From the NCBI RefSeq assembly GCF_900115665.1, contig NZ_FOXH01000004.1:199257-263256 (forward strand): a stretch of DNA of 64,000 nucleotides, written 5' to 3'. Below, one piece after another: positions 43,236 to 51,485 of the stretch. The notes under the pieces are model-generated. The model was given only the letters and a program-made list of their open reading frames with translations. It was not told the origin of the DNA and did no database searches. The position numbers were made by a program, and so were the translations under genes. The first letter of the stretch is position 1; the number at the start of each line of letters is the position of its first letter. This DNA comes from Pseudarcicella hirudinis. GTDB lineage: Bacteria; Bacteroidota; Bacteroidia; Cytophagales; Spirosomataceae.

Positions 43236-43724
43236 TTATTTTCCGGTTGTATTTCCACTTTCCTTAATTAAGTCAGCAGCTCTGTGTATCGCTTTCCGTA
43301 TTCTCGGATACGTTCCGCAACGACAAATATTTCCTGACATCGCAGCGTCTATATCCTCATCATTAGGATTAGGATTACTTTTCAATAAAGCTACCGCAGA
43401 CATAATTTGTCCGGACTGACAATAACCACACTGAGGCACCTGCGCTTCAATCCATGCTTTCTGAATAGCGTGGTCAGTGTTAGCAGAAATACCTTCAATC
43501 GTCGTAATCCTGTTAGCTGCTTTGAGCGTTGAAACCGGAGTGGAGCAGGAACGGATCGGCTCACCATCGAGGTGTACGGTACAAGCTCCGCAAAGTGCCA
43601 TCCCACAGCCAAACTTCGTTCCTTTGAGACCAACATAATCTCTGATTACCCATAAAAGCGGGGTATCAGGTTCTGCCTCAATACTGAACTTTTTGCCGTT
43701 AATTGATAAGGAATATTTTGCCAT
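43236..43724 (-). CDS. 2Fe-2S small subunit of molybdenum hydroxylase (IorA-type)
   Basis: A 162-residue iron-sulfur subunit with two 2Fe-2S clusters. The first, plant-ferredoxin-type, uses the cysteines in [20 protein letters not shown] and the later Cys of RSCST (about 40-61). The second uses QCGYCQSGQ (about 97-105) and [13 protein letters not shown] (about 132-144). It has no signal peptide and would be carried across the membrane by its Tat-exported partner, as in related enzymes. It is the first gene of the four-gene operon. No cytochrome gene accompanies it here. Confidence 0.95.
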   Translation of the reverse strand: MAKYSLSINGKKFSIEAEPDTPLLWVIRDYVGLKGTKFGCGMALCGACTVHLDGEPIRSCSTPVSTLKAANRITTIEGISANTDHAIQKAWIEAQVPQCGYCQSGQIMSAVALLKSNPNPNDEDIDAAMSGNICRCGTYPRIRKAIHRAADLIKESGNTTGK

Positions 43725-44096
43725 GATTTTATAGTTTTACAGAAACCTCAAAAAATGTCTGAGATTTGATTGATGCATGATTTTCACAATAAAAATAAAA
43801 CTTTTTGCTGATTACTTTTTCTTTTTTTTATTATTTGTACCTAAAACAACCGATATTTCAGATTCTTTCTTTAAACAATTCTGTCGGATCAGGTATTAAA
43901 AACACGGTATTTATTACCGGAAACCGCTATATTAACTTTTCCCTGACAAATGCCCGATTGCAAAGGTATTTCCTTGCTTTTCTTAAGTGATACCGGAGTC
44001 TTTATTGATAACTGAAGTATCTGCTGAGATTCCGGCGCTCCTGAAAGACTTATTACTGAAAATCAACATATCAATTATTAAAAACCGGAAAAATTC
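43725..44096. other. Divergent promoter region (molybdenum operon / NmrA-like gene)
   Basis: About 370 bases between divergent genes. A 61-codon open frame at 43805-43990 looks spurious. No full consensus promoter or palindrome was identified on either strand. Confidence 0.45.
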
Positions 44097-44960
44097 ATGC
44101 AAAAAATACTGGTATTCGGAGCAAGCGGTAATCTGGGTAAAATGATCTGTCAGGCTCTCAAAAAAGAAGGATATTGGCTAAGAATTGTGGTAAGGAGCAA
44201 CATCTCTATTCCGGAAATTGATGAAAAGGCTGATGAAAAAATCATGCTTGATTTCAACGATGAAGCTGCTCTATCCTGCGCTGTTTCCAATATTGATGTA
44301 ATTATTTCTGCTTTGGGAAAAAGTGTAAGTCTTTTTGATTTCAGTAAACCGGGTTTTGAAGATATTGACTTGAAAATCAACCTGAAAATCCTTTTGTCTG
44401 CTGCAAAACTTCCGGTAAAAAAATTTATTTATATTTCCGCCCTTGGCGCAGAATTATATCCTGAATTAACATATTTTAAAGCGCATGAATCCTTTTCAGA
44501 AGCTTTAAGAAATTCAGGATTAAAATATACAATTATACAGCCTCCTGCTATATTTTCAGCCTTTCATGATCTGGTGATTTTGTCAAAAAAGGGACTGCTA
44601 TTCAGTGTTTTGGGAAATGGTCAGCAACAAACAAATCCTATTTCCGAAAAAGACCTGGCAATGGTCGTTATCAATGCCATTCATACTGATGTCCCACTCA
44701 TTAAAGCCGGAGGGAAATATATTTACACCAGATTGAAAATCAATCAGTTAATCAATAAAAACAATAACAAAAGAAACTTCAGTATTTGTATTCCTTTCTG
44801 GCTCATGTCAGGGTTTTTACCGATAGTCAGATGGTTTGACCGGAATCTTTATGATAAACTGGCATTTTATACTGCCGTTTTCAGAAAAGATGTCCTTGCT
44901 CCCCCGATTGGCGAAACTTCTTTGGAAACTTATCTGGAAGAGCTTAAGAAAAACGGTTAG
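44097..44960 (+). CDS. NAD(P)-binding Rossmann protein (NmrA/atypical SDR family)
   Basis: A 287-residue protein opening with the nucleotide-binding motif ILVFGASGNLGKMICQALKKEGY (GxxGxxG, about residues 4-26). NIDVIISALGKSVSLF (about 70-85), FIYISALGAELYPELTYFKAHE (about 122-143, with the atypical SDR YxxxK-like region) and YTIIQPPAIFSAF fit the NmrA-like/SDR_a5 group. A C-terminal hydrophobic patch (FWLMSGFLPIVRWF) may contact the membrane. These proteins act as redox-sensing regulators or reductases. Its stop overlaps the convergent lipoprotein stop by four bases. Confidence 0.88.
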   Translation: MQKILVFGASGNLGKMICQALKKEGYWLRIVVRSNISIPEIDEKADEKIMLDFNDEAALSCAVSNIDVIISALGKSVSLFDFSKPGFEDIDLKINLKILLSAAKLPVKKFIYISALGAELYPELTYFKAHESFSEALRNSGLKYTIIQPPAIFSAFHDLVILSKKGLLFSVLGNGQQQTNPISEKDLAMVVINAIHTDVPLIKAGGKYIYTRLKINQLINKNNNKRNFSICIPFWLMSGFLPIVRWFDRNLYDKLAFYTAVFRKDVLAPPIGETSLETYLEELKKNG

Positions 44961-45256
44961 TTTTTCTTCTCAAAATCTACCCGTTCTCCCGGAAGAAGAT
45001 ATTTGAACTTGGTTTTACCTGATTTCTTATCTTTTTTACCATTATATTTTTTCCCGTTTCCAAACGACTGCCAGGGCCAGTGTTTTTTTACAGTCACCCA
45101 CGAAAAAGCAGCCCTCGGTCGAAAAACACCTCCGTCGTGACGATGTTCGGTTCTTACCCGACAAGTCTTTTCAGGGCAGCGTCTGGCCCAGCATCCGGAG
45201 ATTAACTGGCTCATTACAAGAAGAGTAACAGCAATAAGTAATTTAAAATTTCTCAT
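44957..45256 (-). CDS. Small lipoprotein, basic
   Basis: A 99-residue protein with a lipoprotein signal peptide: MRNFKLLIAVTLLVMSQLISGC, with lipobox ISGC and lipidation at Cys22. The mature part has two further Cys (CPEKTC) and is rich in Lys, Arg, Trp and Gly (HWPWQSFGNGKKYNGKK). The SGC signal and the short length suggest an inner- or outer-membrane lipoprotein of unknown role. I recognise no family. It overlaps the 3' end of the NmrA-like gene. Confidence 0.7.
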   Translation of the reverse strand: MRNFKLLIAVTLLVMSQLISGCWARRCPEKTCRVRTEHRHDGGVFRPRAAFSWVTVKKHWPWQSFGNGKKYNGKKDKKSGKTKFKYLLPGERVDFEKKN

Positions 45257-45602
45257 TAAAATTCAGGATTCAATGATGATAAAAGATCAGGGTTAATCTG
45301 GTTTTATAAAATTCATGGAAATTTTCCAGCTTTACAATATCAGGATATTGTTTCTGGAACAACGGAAAAAGCTCATTTATATTTCCCTTTATCAGGAACT
45401 CACATCCTTCAGCATGTTGGATGCCGGATTAAATATTCCTTTCTCAAATCTGGAAAATACTGTCAATAAAACCAAATTTCAGGCAAAGAAGCAAGCCACA
45501 GTAAGAGTCTTTCAGAATAAATTTCATAGCCGTAAATTTTGATTTATAACGAAGTATCTTCTATTTTACAGTCATCACCCGCATATTAAGTCAAAGCATA
45601 AC
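45257..45602. other. Divergent intergenic region
   Basis: About 350 bases between the lipoprotein gene (minus) and the DUF4202 gene (plus). It contains one 75-codon open frame at 45315-45542 that I do not support as a gene. No strong promoter match was found. Confidence 0.45.
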
Positions 45603-46187
45603 ATGAATAAATTACTTACCGCTTTTGAACAATTTGATGCCTGGAATCAGCAGGACCCGCATCATTTGGTTTATGATGGAAAAACGTTCCCTTCTGAATA
45701 TTTTTACGCTTTGCGTCTTCATCACTGGGTATTGAAGCTTGATCCTCAGGCAAGTGAACCCCTGCTTCTCGCTTCCAGAAGCCAGCATATCGGAAGGTGG
45801 CAGATTTTAAGAACGGCATATCCTGAAGGTAAAAACGGTTACCTGAAATGGAGAACGGAGCTGGGAAAATTTCATGCTGAAAAAGCTGCTGAAATTCTTC
45901 AGAATGTTGGTTATGATACTGATACCATCGAAAAGGTAAAGCAAATTATTCTGAAAAGACAGATTAAAACCAATACCGAAGTCCAGTGTATGGAAAATGC
46001 TTTATGTCTGGTCTTTCTGGAACATCAATATGAGGATTTTATCTCAAAACATGAGGATGAAAAAGTGATTGATATTCTTCAAAAAACCTGGGCAAAAATG
46101 AGTGATCCCGGACGGGAATCAGCCTTTACCTTAAACTACAGTGAAAAAGGCAAAAGTCTGATTGTAAAAGCCCTGAATCCAGGGTAA
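45603..46187 (+). CDS. DUF4202 family protein
   Basis: A 194-residue soluble protein. The combination of FEQFDAWNQQDPH near the start, SEYFYALRLHHWVLKLDPQASEPLLLASRSQHIGRWQ-type sequence (HH near 42, RSQHIGRW near 63) and CMENALCLVFLEHQYEDF (about 128-145) matches the DUF4202 family. This family is widespread in bacteria and resembles HD-like helical proteins with conserved His and Glu residues. The biochemical role is unknown. A terminator follows the gene. Confidence 0.85.
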   Translation: MNKLLTAFEQFDAWNQQDPHHLVYDGKTFPSEYFYALRLHHWVLKLDPQASEPLLLASRSQHIGRWQILRTAYPEGKNGYLKWRTELGKFHAEKAAEILQNVGYDTDTIEKVKQIILKRQIKTNTEVQCMENALCLVFLEHQYEDFISKHEDEKVIDILQKTWAKMSDPGRESAFTLNYSEKGKSLIVKALNPG

Positions 46188-46218
46188 AACTCGTTTTGAA
46201 ATAAAACCAATTCATTGG

Positions 46219-46253
46219 CTTCCGGATAAAAATCACTGTCCGGAAGTCTTTTT
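46219..46253 (+). terminator. Rho-independent terminator of the DUF4202 gene
   Basis: The stem CTTCCGGA/TCCGGAAG (46219-46226 with 46239-46246) has a 12-base loop and is followed by TCTTTTTT. Confidence 0.85.
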
Positions 46254-46375
46254 TAAATCCTGTAATTTCCCTTCATGCCACAGGCTTCATCAACCCTGCA
46301 GGCAGGTTCAAACCATGAAAAAATATTTTATTTAAAATTAGATATTACAAGTATTTTATTACAATATTTTTACAT

Positions 46376-46866
46376 TACATTTGCAGAAAATATTCATTTA
46401 CCGACGAAAATTCATTGCCAGTAAGTTTTATCCGAAATTTGTCTGTTTTAACAGCCGGTTTCCGTTTTTCCTCTGCCCTATTCTATAGATTTATTTAAAT
46501 TATTCTACAATAAAACCTTTATAACAAAATGAAAACTAACCACACCAGCCTGCTTTTTAAAGAAGCAATTAATGTATTTTCCCAAACGATTATTAACCAT
46601 AATCCGTTAAACTCCTCATCCTTACAGAATCATCAGATAAGCGTTTTTTCAGAAAACCGGATCACTTCCGGACTTTGTTTAAGGCATCACACATAAGCCT
46701 TGCTGAAACACCCGCATTCCCCATCAAATAACCCATAAATCATTGTCGTAACCGGAATTTATTCAAATTTTCCCGTGGATTTTTGTGTCCATACTTTTCC
46801 TGTAAACCGTTCTGCACAATGATACAGCTATATGTTATGAAATAATCTCTTAACAATGAAAATCTG
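46376..46866 (+). promoter_or_regulatory. Promoter element and long leader of the ThDP/amine-oxidase cassette
   Basis: TACATTTGC at 46376-46384 matches the -7 consensus. The -33 region is only T-rich (ATTTT about 19-20 bases upstream). If used, the mRNA has a leader of about 475 bases before the ATG at 46867. The leader holds a 14-codon open frame (46528-46572) ending early after an A-run. It contains no recognised riboswitch. Confidence 0.45.
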
Positions 46867-48819
46867 ATGGAAACAACTGTCAACCACCCCCAAAGACCTG
46901 GTATTCCTACCAAAAGATGGACCCGCGATTATGTTTTCGATGTCCTCAAAGACCTCGGTATACATTATATTTTCGGTGTTCCCGGAACAAATGAAATTCC
47001 GATCATTGATGGTACCTCTTACCCTGAAAACAAGGTAAGATATATCGAATGTCTTCATGAAAACATTGCTATCGGAGCAGCAATGGGCTCCGCCAGAATG
47101 ACCGGAAAACCGGGAGTTCTTGTTGTACACGTTACGCCGGGGATCGCTCATACCATCGGTAACCTGTTCAATGCCTGTCGTTCACAAACACCACTTGTAA
47201 TTCTTTGCTGCCAGCAGCAGAATGAACTTGTTACACAGGAACCTCTTCTGGCTTCCAATCTTGTTGATCTGGCCAAACAATATACCAAATGGGCGCATGA
47301 AGTAAGAACTCCGGCCGAAATCCCATTGGTATTACAACGTGCTTTTAAAGAAGCGATGGCTCCGCCAAACGGGCCTGTATTTATCTCTATTCCCTGGGAA
47401 TTTACGATGGTGAGAATTCCTGATGATGCGCACATGAAAGGCATTACCAGAATTTCATCACATTTTACAGGAGATCCTGAGTCGATCAGACAAACAGCTT
47501 TATTGCTTGCTCAGGCTAAAAATCCGATTATCGTTGCGGGTGATGCTGTAGGTTATGCTGATGCCTGGTCTGAAGTACAGGAACTGGCACAATTGATTGG
47601 TGCGCCGGTTTCTTTACAGACATTCAGCAGTGTAGCGAATTATCCGAACAATGATATTCACTGGCAGGGAGAATTGCCCGGAGTGCAGGCTTCAATCAGA
47701 CAGGTATTCGACGGACATGATGTAGCTTTTCTGGTTGGTTTCGGAGCTCAGGCACAACTTGCGGTTTTCAAATATTCCGACGGACCTTTGATTCCAGATC
47801 ATGTTAAACAGATTTATCTGACCAATAATACCTGGGACATTGGTAAGAATTCTTATGGAGAATCTGCCGTTTTAGGAGACATCAAAGCTACTTTACCGCT
47901 TATTAATGCCATTGTTAAGTCGCACGGCTCTGAAGGAGCTGATGCAAGAAACAAGCATTTGGAAGCGCTCGATTTACAGCGAAAAAAGCAATGGGCAGTC
48001 TATAAAGAGAAAGCTTTACATCAAAAAGAAATCTGGGCGGTACTTATTGCTGATGCACTTCGTGAAGCCATAGAAGAAAAAGGGCTGGCCAATAAATTTG
48101 TGTACGTTCATGAGGCCGTATCTGATGGAGCGCCGTTTCAGTATCTGCTGCCGTTTGGCACGCATAGTTCCAAACCAATCAGTTATTACTGCGTGGCCGG
48201 TGGTTCGCTGGGGTGGTCAATGCCGGCTTCACTGGGCATAAAACTGGAACCACAGGGCAGTCAGGGCATTGAAACTACATTGGTCGTGAATGCCGTAGGT
48301 GACGGATCTTCACTTTTCTACCCGCAAACCTACTGGACAGCGGCTCATCAAAACCTGGCAGTTCTTTATATCATTACCAATAACCGGGAATATCATACCC
48401 TGCAAGTAGGTCTGCAACAGGTAATTGCGGCATACGGTTCTGCTCCCGGCTACGAATGGCAGCCCGCAACAACTGATCCTGAATATCTGAGAATTAACCG
48501 TCCGAAATTCGATTTTGTGTCTTTGGCAAAAGCTTTCGGAGGAGAAAACGGAGAAGTAGTAAAAGATCCTGCTTCCGTAAAAGAGGCTGTTTTCAGAGGA
48601 GTTCAACATGTCATTACCAATAAAACCTCTTACATTCTTGACATGAGAACAGCTCAGGATACTCCTCCTCCTGCCACCAAAGAAGAAGCCGAGGATCAAT
48701 TGTATAAAAAGTACCTGGAGCAACCTAGTCTGGATATTTTCCATGAACAGACTCATGTGGCAGGTGCCAGAAAATCAGCGGAGAATAATATTCCTGCAAA
48801 CGTACCTTCTTTATTCTGA
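46867..48819 (+). CDS. Thiamine-diphosphate-dependent enzyme (acetolactate synthase/benzoylformate decarboxylase-like)
   Basis: A 650-residue ThDP enzyme with the three-domain layout of the family. The N-terminal Pyr domain (about 18-190) carries the catalytic Glu in CLHENIAIGAAMG (about 59-71) and GKPGVLVVHVTPGIAHTIGNLFNA-type sequence (TPGIAHTIGN near 90). The C-terminal PP domain has the metal/ThDP motif NAVGDGSS...NN (about 477-510, with VGDGSSLFYPQTYW and ITNNREYHTLQ). It is longer than the usual 550 residues owing to inserts and a C-terminal tail. It may decarboxylate a 2-oxo acid made by the next enzyme. The product is unknown. Confidence 0.9.
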   Translation: METTVNHPQRPGIPTKRWTRDYVFDVLKDLGIHYIFGVPGTNEIPIIDGTSYPENKVRYIECLHENIAIGAAMGSARMTGKPGVLVVHVTPGIAHTIGNLFNACRSQTPLVILCCQQQNELVTQEPLLASNLVDLAKQYTKWAHEVRTPAEIPLVLQRAFKEAMAPPNGPVFISIPWEFTMVRIPDDAHMKGITRISSHFTGDPESIRQTALLLAQAKNPIIVAGDAVGYADAWSEVQELAQLIGAPVSLQTFSSVANYPNNDIHWQGELPGVQASIRQVFDGHDVAFLVGFGAQAQLAVFKYSDGPLIPDHVKQIYLTNNTWDIGKNSYGESAVLGDIKATLPLINAIVKSHGSEGADARNKHLEALDLQRKKQWAVYKEKALHQKEIWAVLIADALREAIEEKGLANKFVYVHEAVSDGAPFQYLLPFGTHSSKPISYYCVAGGSLGWSMPASLGIKLEPQGSQGIETTLVVNAVGDGSSLFYPQTYWTAAHQNLAVLYIITNNREYHTLQVGLQQVIAAYGSAPGYEWQPATTDPEYLRINRPKFDFVSLAKAFGGENGEVVKDPASVKEAVFRGVQHVITNKTSYILDMRTAQDTPPPATKEEAEDQLYKKYLEQPSLDIFHEQTHVAGARKSAENNIPANVPSLF

Positions 48820-48861
48820 TTTAACACATCCCACGAAAACTTTCTAAAAGAATCAAAAACT

Positions 48862-50442
48862 ATGAAAAACCAAACCATTGATATCGCCATTGTAGGCGGT
48901 GGCGTTTCAGGAGTATACAGCGCCTGGAAACTGAAAAAAAAGTATCCTTCTAAAAAAATCGTAGTATTTGAAGGAGGAAATCATATTGGCGGAAGACTCC
49001 TTTCTGTCACTCCTCCGAACATCCCGAATATGGTGGCGGAGCTTGGGGGTATGCGTATTCTGGAAAACGCCCAACCTCTGATTGTAGCTCTTATTAAGGA
49101 ACTTAATGCCCAGTTGCCTCAAAGTGATCAGATTGAATTATATGATTTTCCGGTTGATGAACCTCAGAATATCGCTTATCTGAGAGGCGTTTATCTGAGA
49201 CTTGCTGATTTTACTACTCATCCTGACAAAGTTCCGTATAAGCTGGCATTTCTGGAAAAAGGAGATTCTCCTGGGACTGTTATCGTCAATGCAATTGAAC
49301 AGCTTGTTCCGGGTATTACCAATCCTAAATTAACGGAAGAGGAAAGAAGAGCCATGGCCAGAGAAGCCAGTTTCGCAGGACAGCCGCTCTACAAACAAGG
49401 TTTCTGGAACGTTCTTTACCGGGTTATCAGTGGTGAGGCTTATCAATTTGGTCTTGACGCAGGCGGCTATGACTCCACTTTAGCCAACTGGAATGCTGCA
49501 GATGCTATTCCATGGTTTTTAACCGATTTTGGTATTACGCCTGAATATAAAGGTTTCAAAAAAGGATTCCAGCAGGTACCTAAAACACTGGCTGAGTTCT
49601 TCGTAAAAGAAGGTGGCGAAATCAAGCTAAATGCCAAGTTAAACGGTTTTACAAGCAATAATGGAAAATTCCATTTAGCATTTGACGGTTACACCGTTGA
49701 AGCAGAATCTATTATTCTGGCCATGCCTCGCCGCTCTCTTGACTTATTGGCACCGGATTGTCCTGATCTTCAGAATATTCAGTCATTGATTAAAAGTGTA
49801 ACGCCACGTCCTTTATTCAAACTGTTTACAACTTATGGTAATCCCTGGTGGTTATCGGCTGGTTATACAGACGCAACAGGGACATTTGTTCCGGTACAGT
49901 CAGGCAGAAGTGTAACGGATCTTCCTGTAAGACAAACTTATTACTGGCCTAAAAATGATGGTTCGCCTGCCACTTCCGGAGAATCTATGCTATTAGCCAG
50001 TTATGACGATGGCAATAACATCGGTTTCTGGGATGGTCTTCGCCCGCAAAGAACTTCTGCCTGGAAAAAAGGAGAAACACTTCCTGAAATCGCAAATGCC
50101 TTTGAAGGAGAAATCACAAAAGCTGATCCGAAACTGGACTGGTATGAATACAAGGCTCCGGCACCAATGGTAGCAGAAGTAGCCAGACAATTACAATTGA
50201 TGCACGGATTAAGCCATACACCGGTTGTTAAAAATGCTGCATTCCGCGACTGGGGCCAGGATCCATTCGGAGGAGGCTGGAATAGCTGGAATATCGGCGT
50301 AAAAAGCTGGGAAGTAAAAGACAAAATTACTCATCCTACCGACGGTCTCAGACTTTTTATCTGTGGAGAAGCTTATTCCGATGCGCAGGGCTGGGTAGAA
50401 GGTGCACTTCAGACAGCTGACATTATGCTTTCAAAATTTTAA
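48862..50442 (+). CDS. FAD-dependent amine oxidase family protein
   Basis: A 526-residue flavoprotein. The N-terminal Rossmann motif IAIVGGGVSGVYSAWKLKKK (about 7-26) is followed by the acidic end VVFEGG and GGRLLSV (about 47-53), the flavin monoamine oxidase signature. The C-terminal FAD motif is RLFICGEAYSDAQGWVEGAL (about 500-519). No signal peptide is visible. Family members oxidise amines or L-amino acids to imines with hydrogen peroxide. It follows the ThDP gene by 42 bases, so the pair may convert an amino acid to a 2-oxo acid and then to an aldehyde. That sequence of steps is inference. Confidence 0.92.
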   Translation: MKNQTIDIAIVGGGVSGVYSAWKLKKKYPSKKIVVFEGGNHIGGRLLSVTPPNIPNMVAELGGMRILENAQPLIVALIKELNAQLPQSDQIELYDFPVDEPQNIAYLRGVYLRLADFTTHPDKVPYKLAFLEKGDSPGTVIVNAIEQLVPGITNPKLTEEERRAMAREASFAGQPLYKQGFWNVLYRVISGEAYQFGLDAGGYDSTLANWNAADAIPWFLTDFGITPEYKGFKKGFQQVPKTLAEFFVKEGGEIKLNAKLNGFTSNNGKFHLAFDGYTVEAESIILAMPRRSLDLLAPDCPDLQNIQSLIKSVTPRPLFKLFTTYGNPWWLSAGYTDATGTFVPVQSGRSVTDLPVRQTYYWPKNDGSPATSGESMLLASYDDGNNIGFWDGLRPQRTSAWKKGETLPEIANAFEGEITKADPKLDWYEYKAPAPMVAEVARQLQLMHGLSHTPVVKNAAFRDWGQDPFGGGWNSWNIGVKSWEVKDKITHPTDGLRLFICGEAYSDAQGWVEGALQTADIMLSKF

Positions 50443-50570
50443 AACCATGACAACCACTCCCTGGTCTGAAATTTATGTTGAAGGCCGGGGAGATATAAAA
50501 TTAAAGTCTTAATTCTATCTTAACTACCCTATTCTTCTAAATATTTAACCCTTAAAAACACTCACAAACC

Positions 50571-51416
50571 ATGTTAACTACAACAAATGATGCGCCAAAA
50601 ACCCTACGTCTGGGTGGCTCCGCCCAGGAAACTAATTCTTTATTCGGTCCTCTCGAAGGCCTGATTGGAACCTGGGTTGGTGCCAAAGGCTGGAATCTGA
50701 TAGCTGTTCCTAACCAGAAAGGCGGTTTCCGCTTACTCGTTGCTCCTTACATTGAAACATTAATCATCACTCCTTTAAGTACTCCTACCCCAAACAGAGG
50801 TACAAGTATTATCCAGGAAGTGCCTACTTTAATGTACAGCCTGACTATCAATGATTTAAACGACGGAAGTTTATTACACGCCGAAAATGGCACCTGGTTA
50901 TTATTACCGGATTGCCCGAGTGAGTTCACTATTGCCAGACAGGCTTCGGTACCTCATGGAGATTCTGTTTTAGCACTCGGTTCGTCATATGTAACTGAAG
51001 GGCCTCCGAATATCGGTGCGATCAGCACTTTACCAATTACAGGAGGAGGTGCTCCGCTTGGTTATACGGACCCATATCTGGTTCCGCTTCCGGCTGGTTT
51101 TAATAAAGTCAATCCGAATGCAACACTGTTAGATGACATTAAAGATCAGAAGATTATTAAAACTACAACTCTTTCTGTCAGTACAGCAAATCAGGGAGGT
51201 ATTTCAAATATCCCTTTTATCACTAAAAATGCCAATACCACACTTTTTGAAGCAACATTCTGGATCGAAACGGTGCAGAATCCTGCAACCGGACAAACGT
51301 TCCAGCAATTACAATATTCTCAAAACACAATTATTGAATTTATTCCGCAATTTCAAGACCCTTCTAAATTGATAGAATGGCCTCACGTGAATATCAATAC
51401 GTTGGTGAAAAAATAA
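50571..51416 (+). CDS. Beta-rich protein of the ThDP/amine-oxidase cassette (possible FABP/nitrobindin-like heme barrel)
   Basis: A 281-residue protein without signal peptide. The segment FGPLEGLIGTWVGAKGWNLIAV (about 24-45) resembles the GxWxGxG start of fatty-acid-binding/nitrobindin-like heme-binding barrels. The rest alternates short beta strands (RLLVAPYIETLIITPL, YSLTINDL, TWLLLPDCPSEFTIAR, LFEATFWIE). A candidate His (PHGD near 125) could be an axial ligand, but the family call is uncertain. It lies 128 bases after the amine oxidase and is followed by a terminator. A peroxide-consuming or product-binding role would suit the oxidase neighbour, but is inferred. Confidence 0.6.
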   Translation: MLTTTNDAPKTLRLGGSAQETNSLFGPLEGLIGTWVGAKGWNLIAVPNQKGGFRLLVAPYIETLIITPLSTPTPNRGTSIIQEVPTLMYSLTINDLNDGSLLHAENGTWLLLPDCPSEFTIARQASVPHGDSVLALGSSYVTEGPPNIGAISTLPITGGGAPLGYTDPYLVPLPAGFNKVNPNATLLDDIKDQKIIKTTTLSVSTANQGGISNIPFITKNANTTLFEATFWIETVQNPATGQTFQQLQYSQNTIIEFIPQFQDPSKLIEWPHVNINTLVKK

Positions 51417-51433
51417 GTTAAGATTCAAATTTC

Positions 51434-51468
51434 AACAGCCTGGATTATATTAATTCAGGCTGTTTTTT
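51434..51468. terminator. Rho-independent terminator
   Basis: The stem AACAGCCTG/CAGGCTGTT (51434-51442 with 51456-51464) is extended by ATTA/TAAT through a G-T pair, with a T-run on the plus side. It closes the three-gene cassette and sits before the convergent kinase stop. Confidence 0.88.
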
Positions 51469-51485
51469 TCCGGGATTACTGAAAA

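Noticed and set aside
43805-43990. 61-codon open frame upstream of the NmrA-like gene
   Set aside because: It begins in a T-rich run, has no recognisable content, and overlaps the expected promoter region.
45315-45542. 75-codon open frame with a plausible ATG in a divergent intergenic region
   Set aside because: Its amino acid composition is irregular, it has no domain or signal feature, and it fills a space that must contain two promoters.
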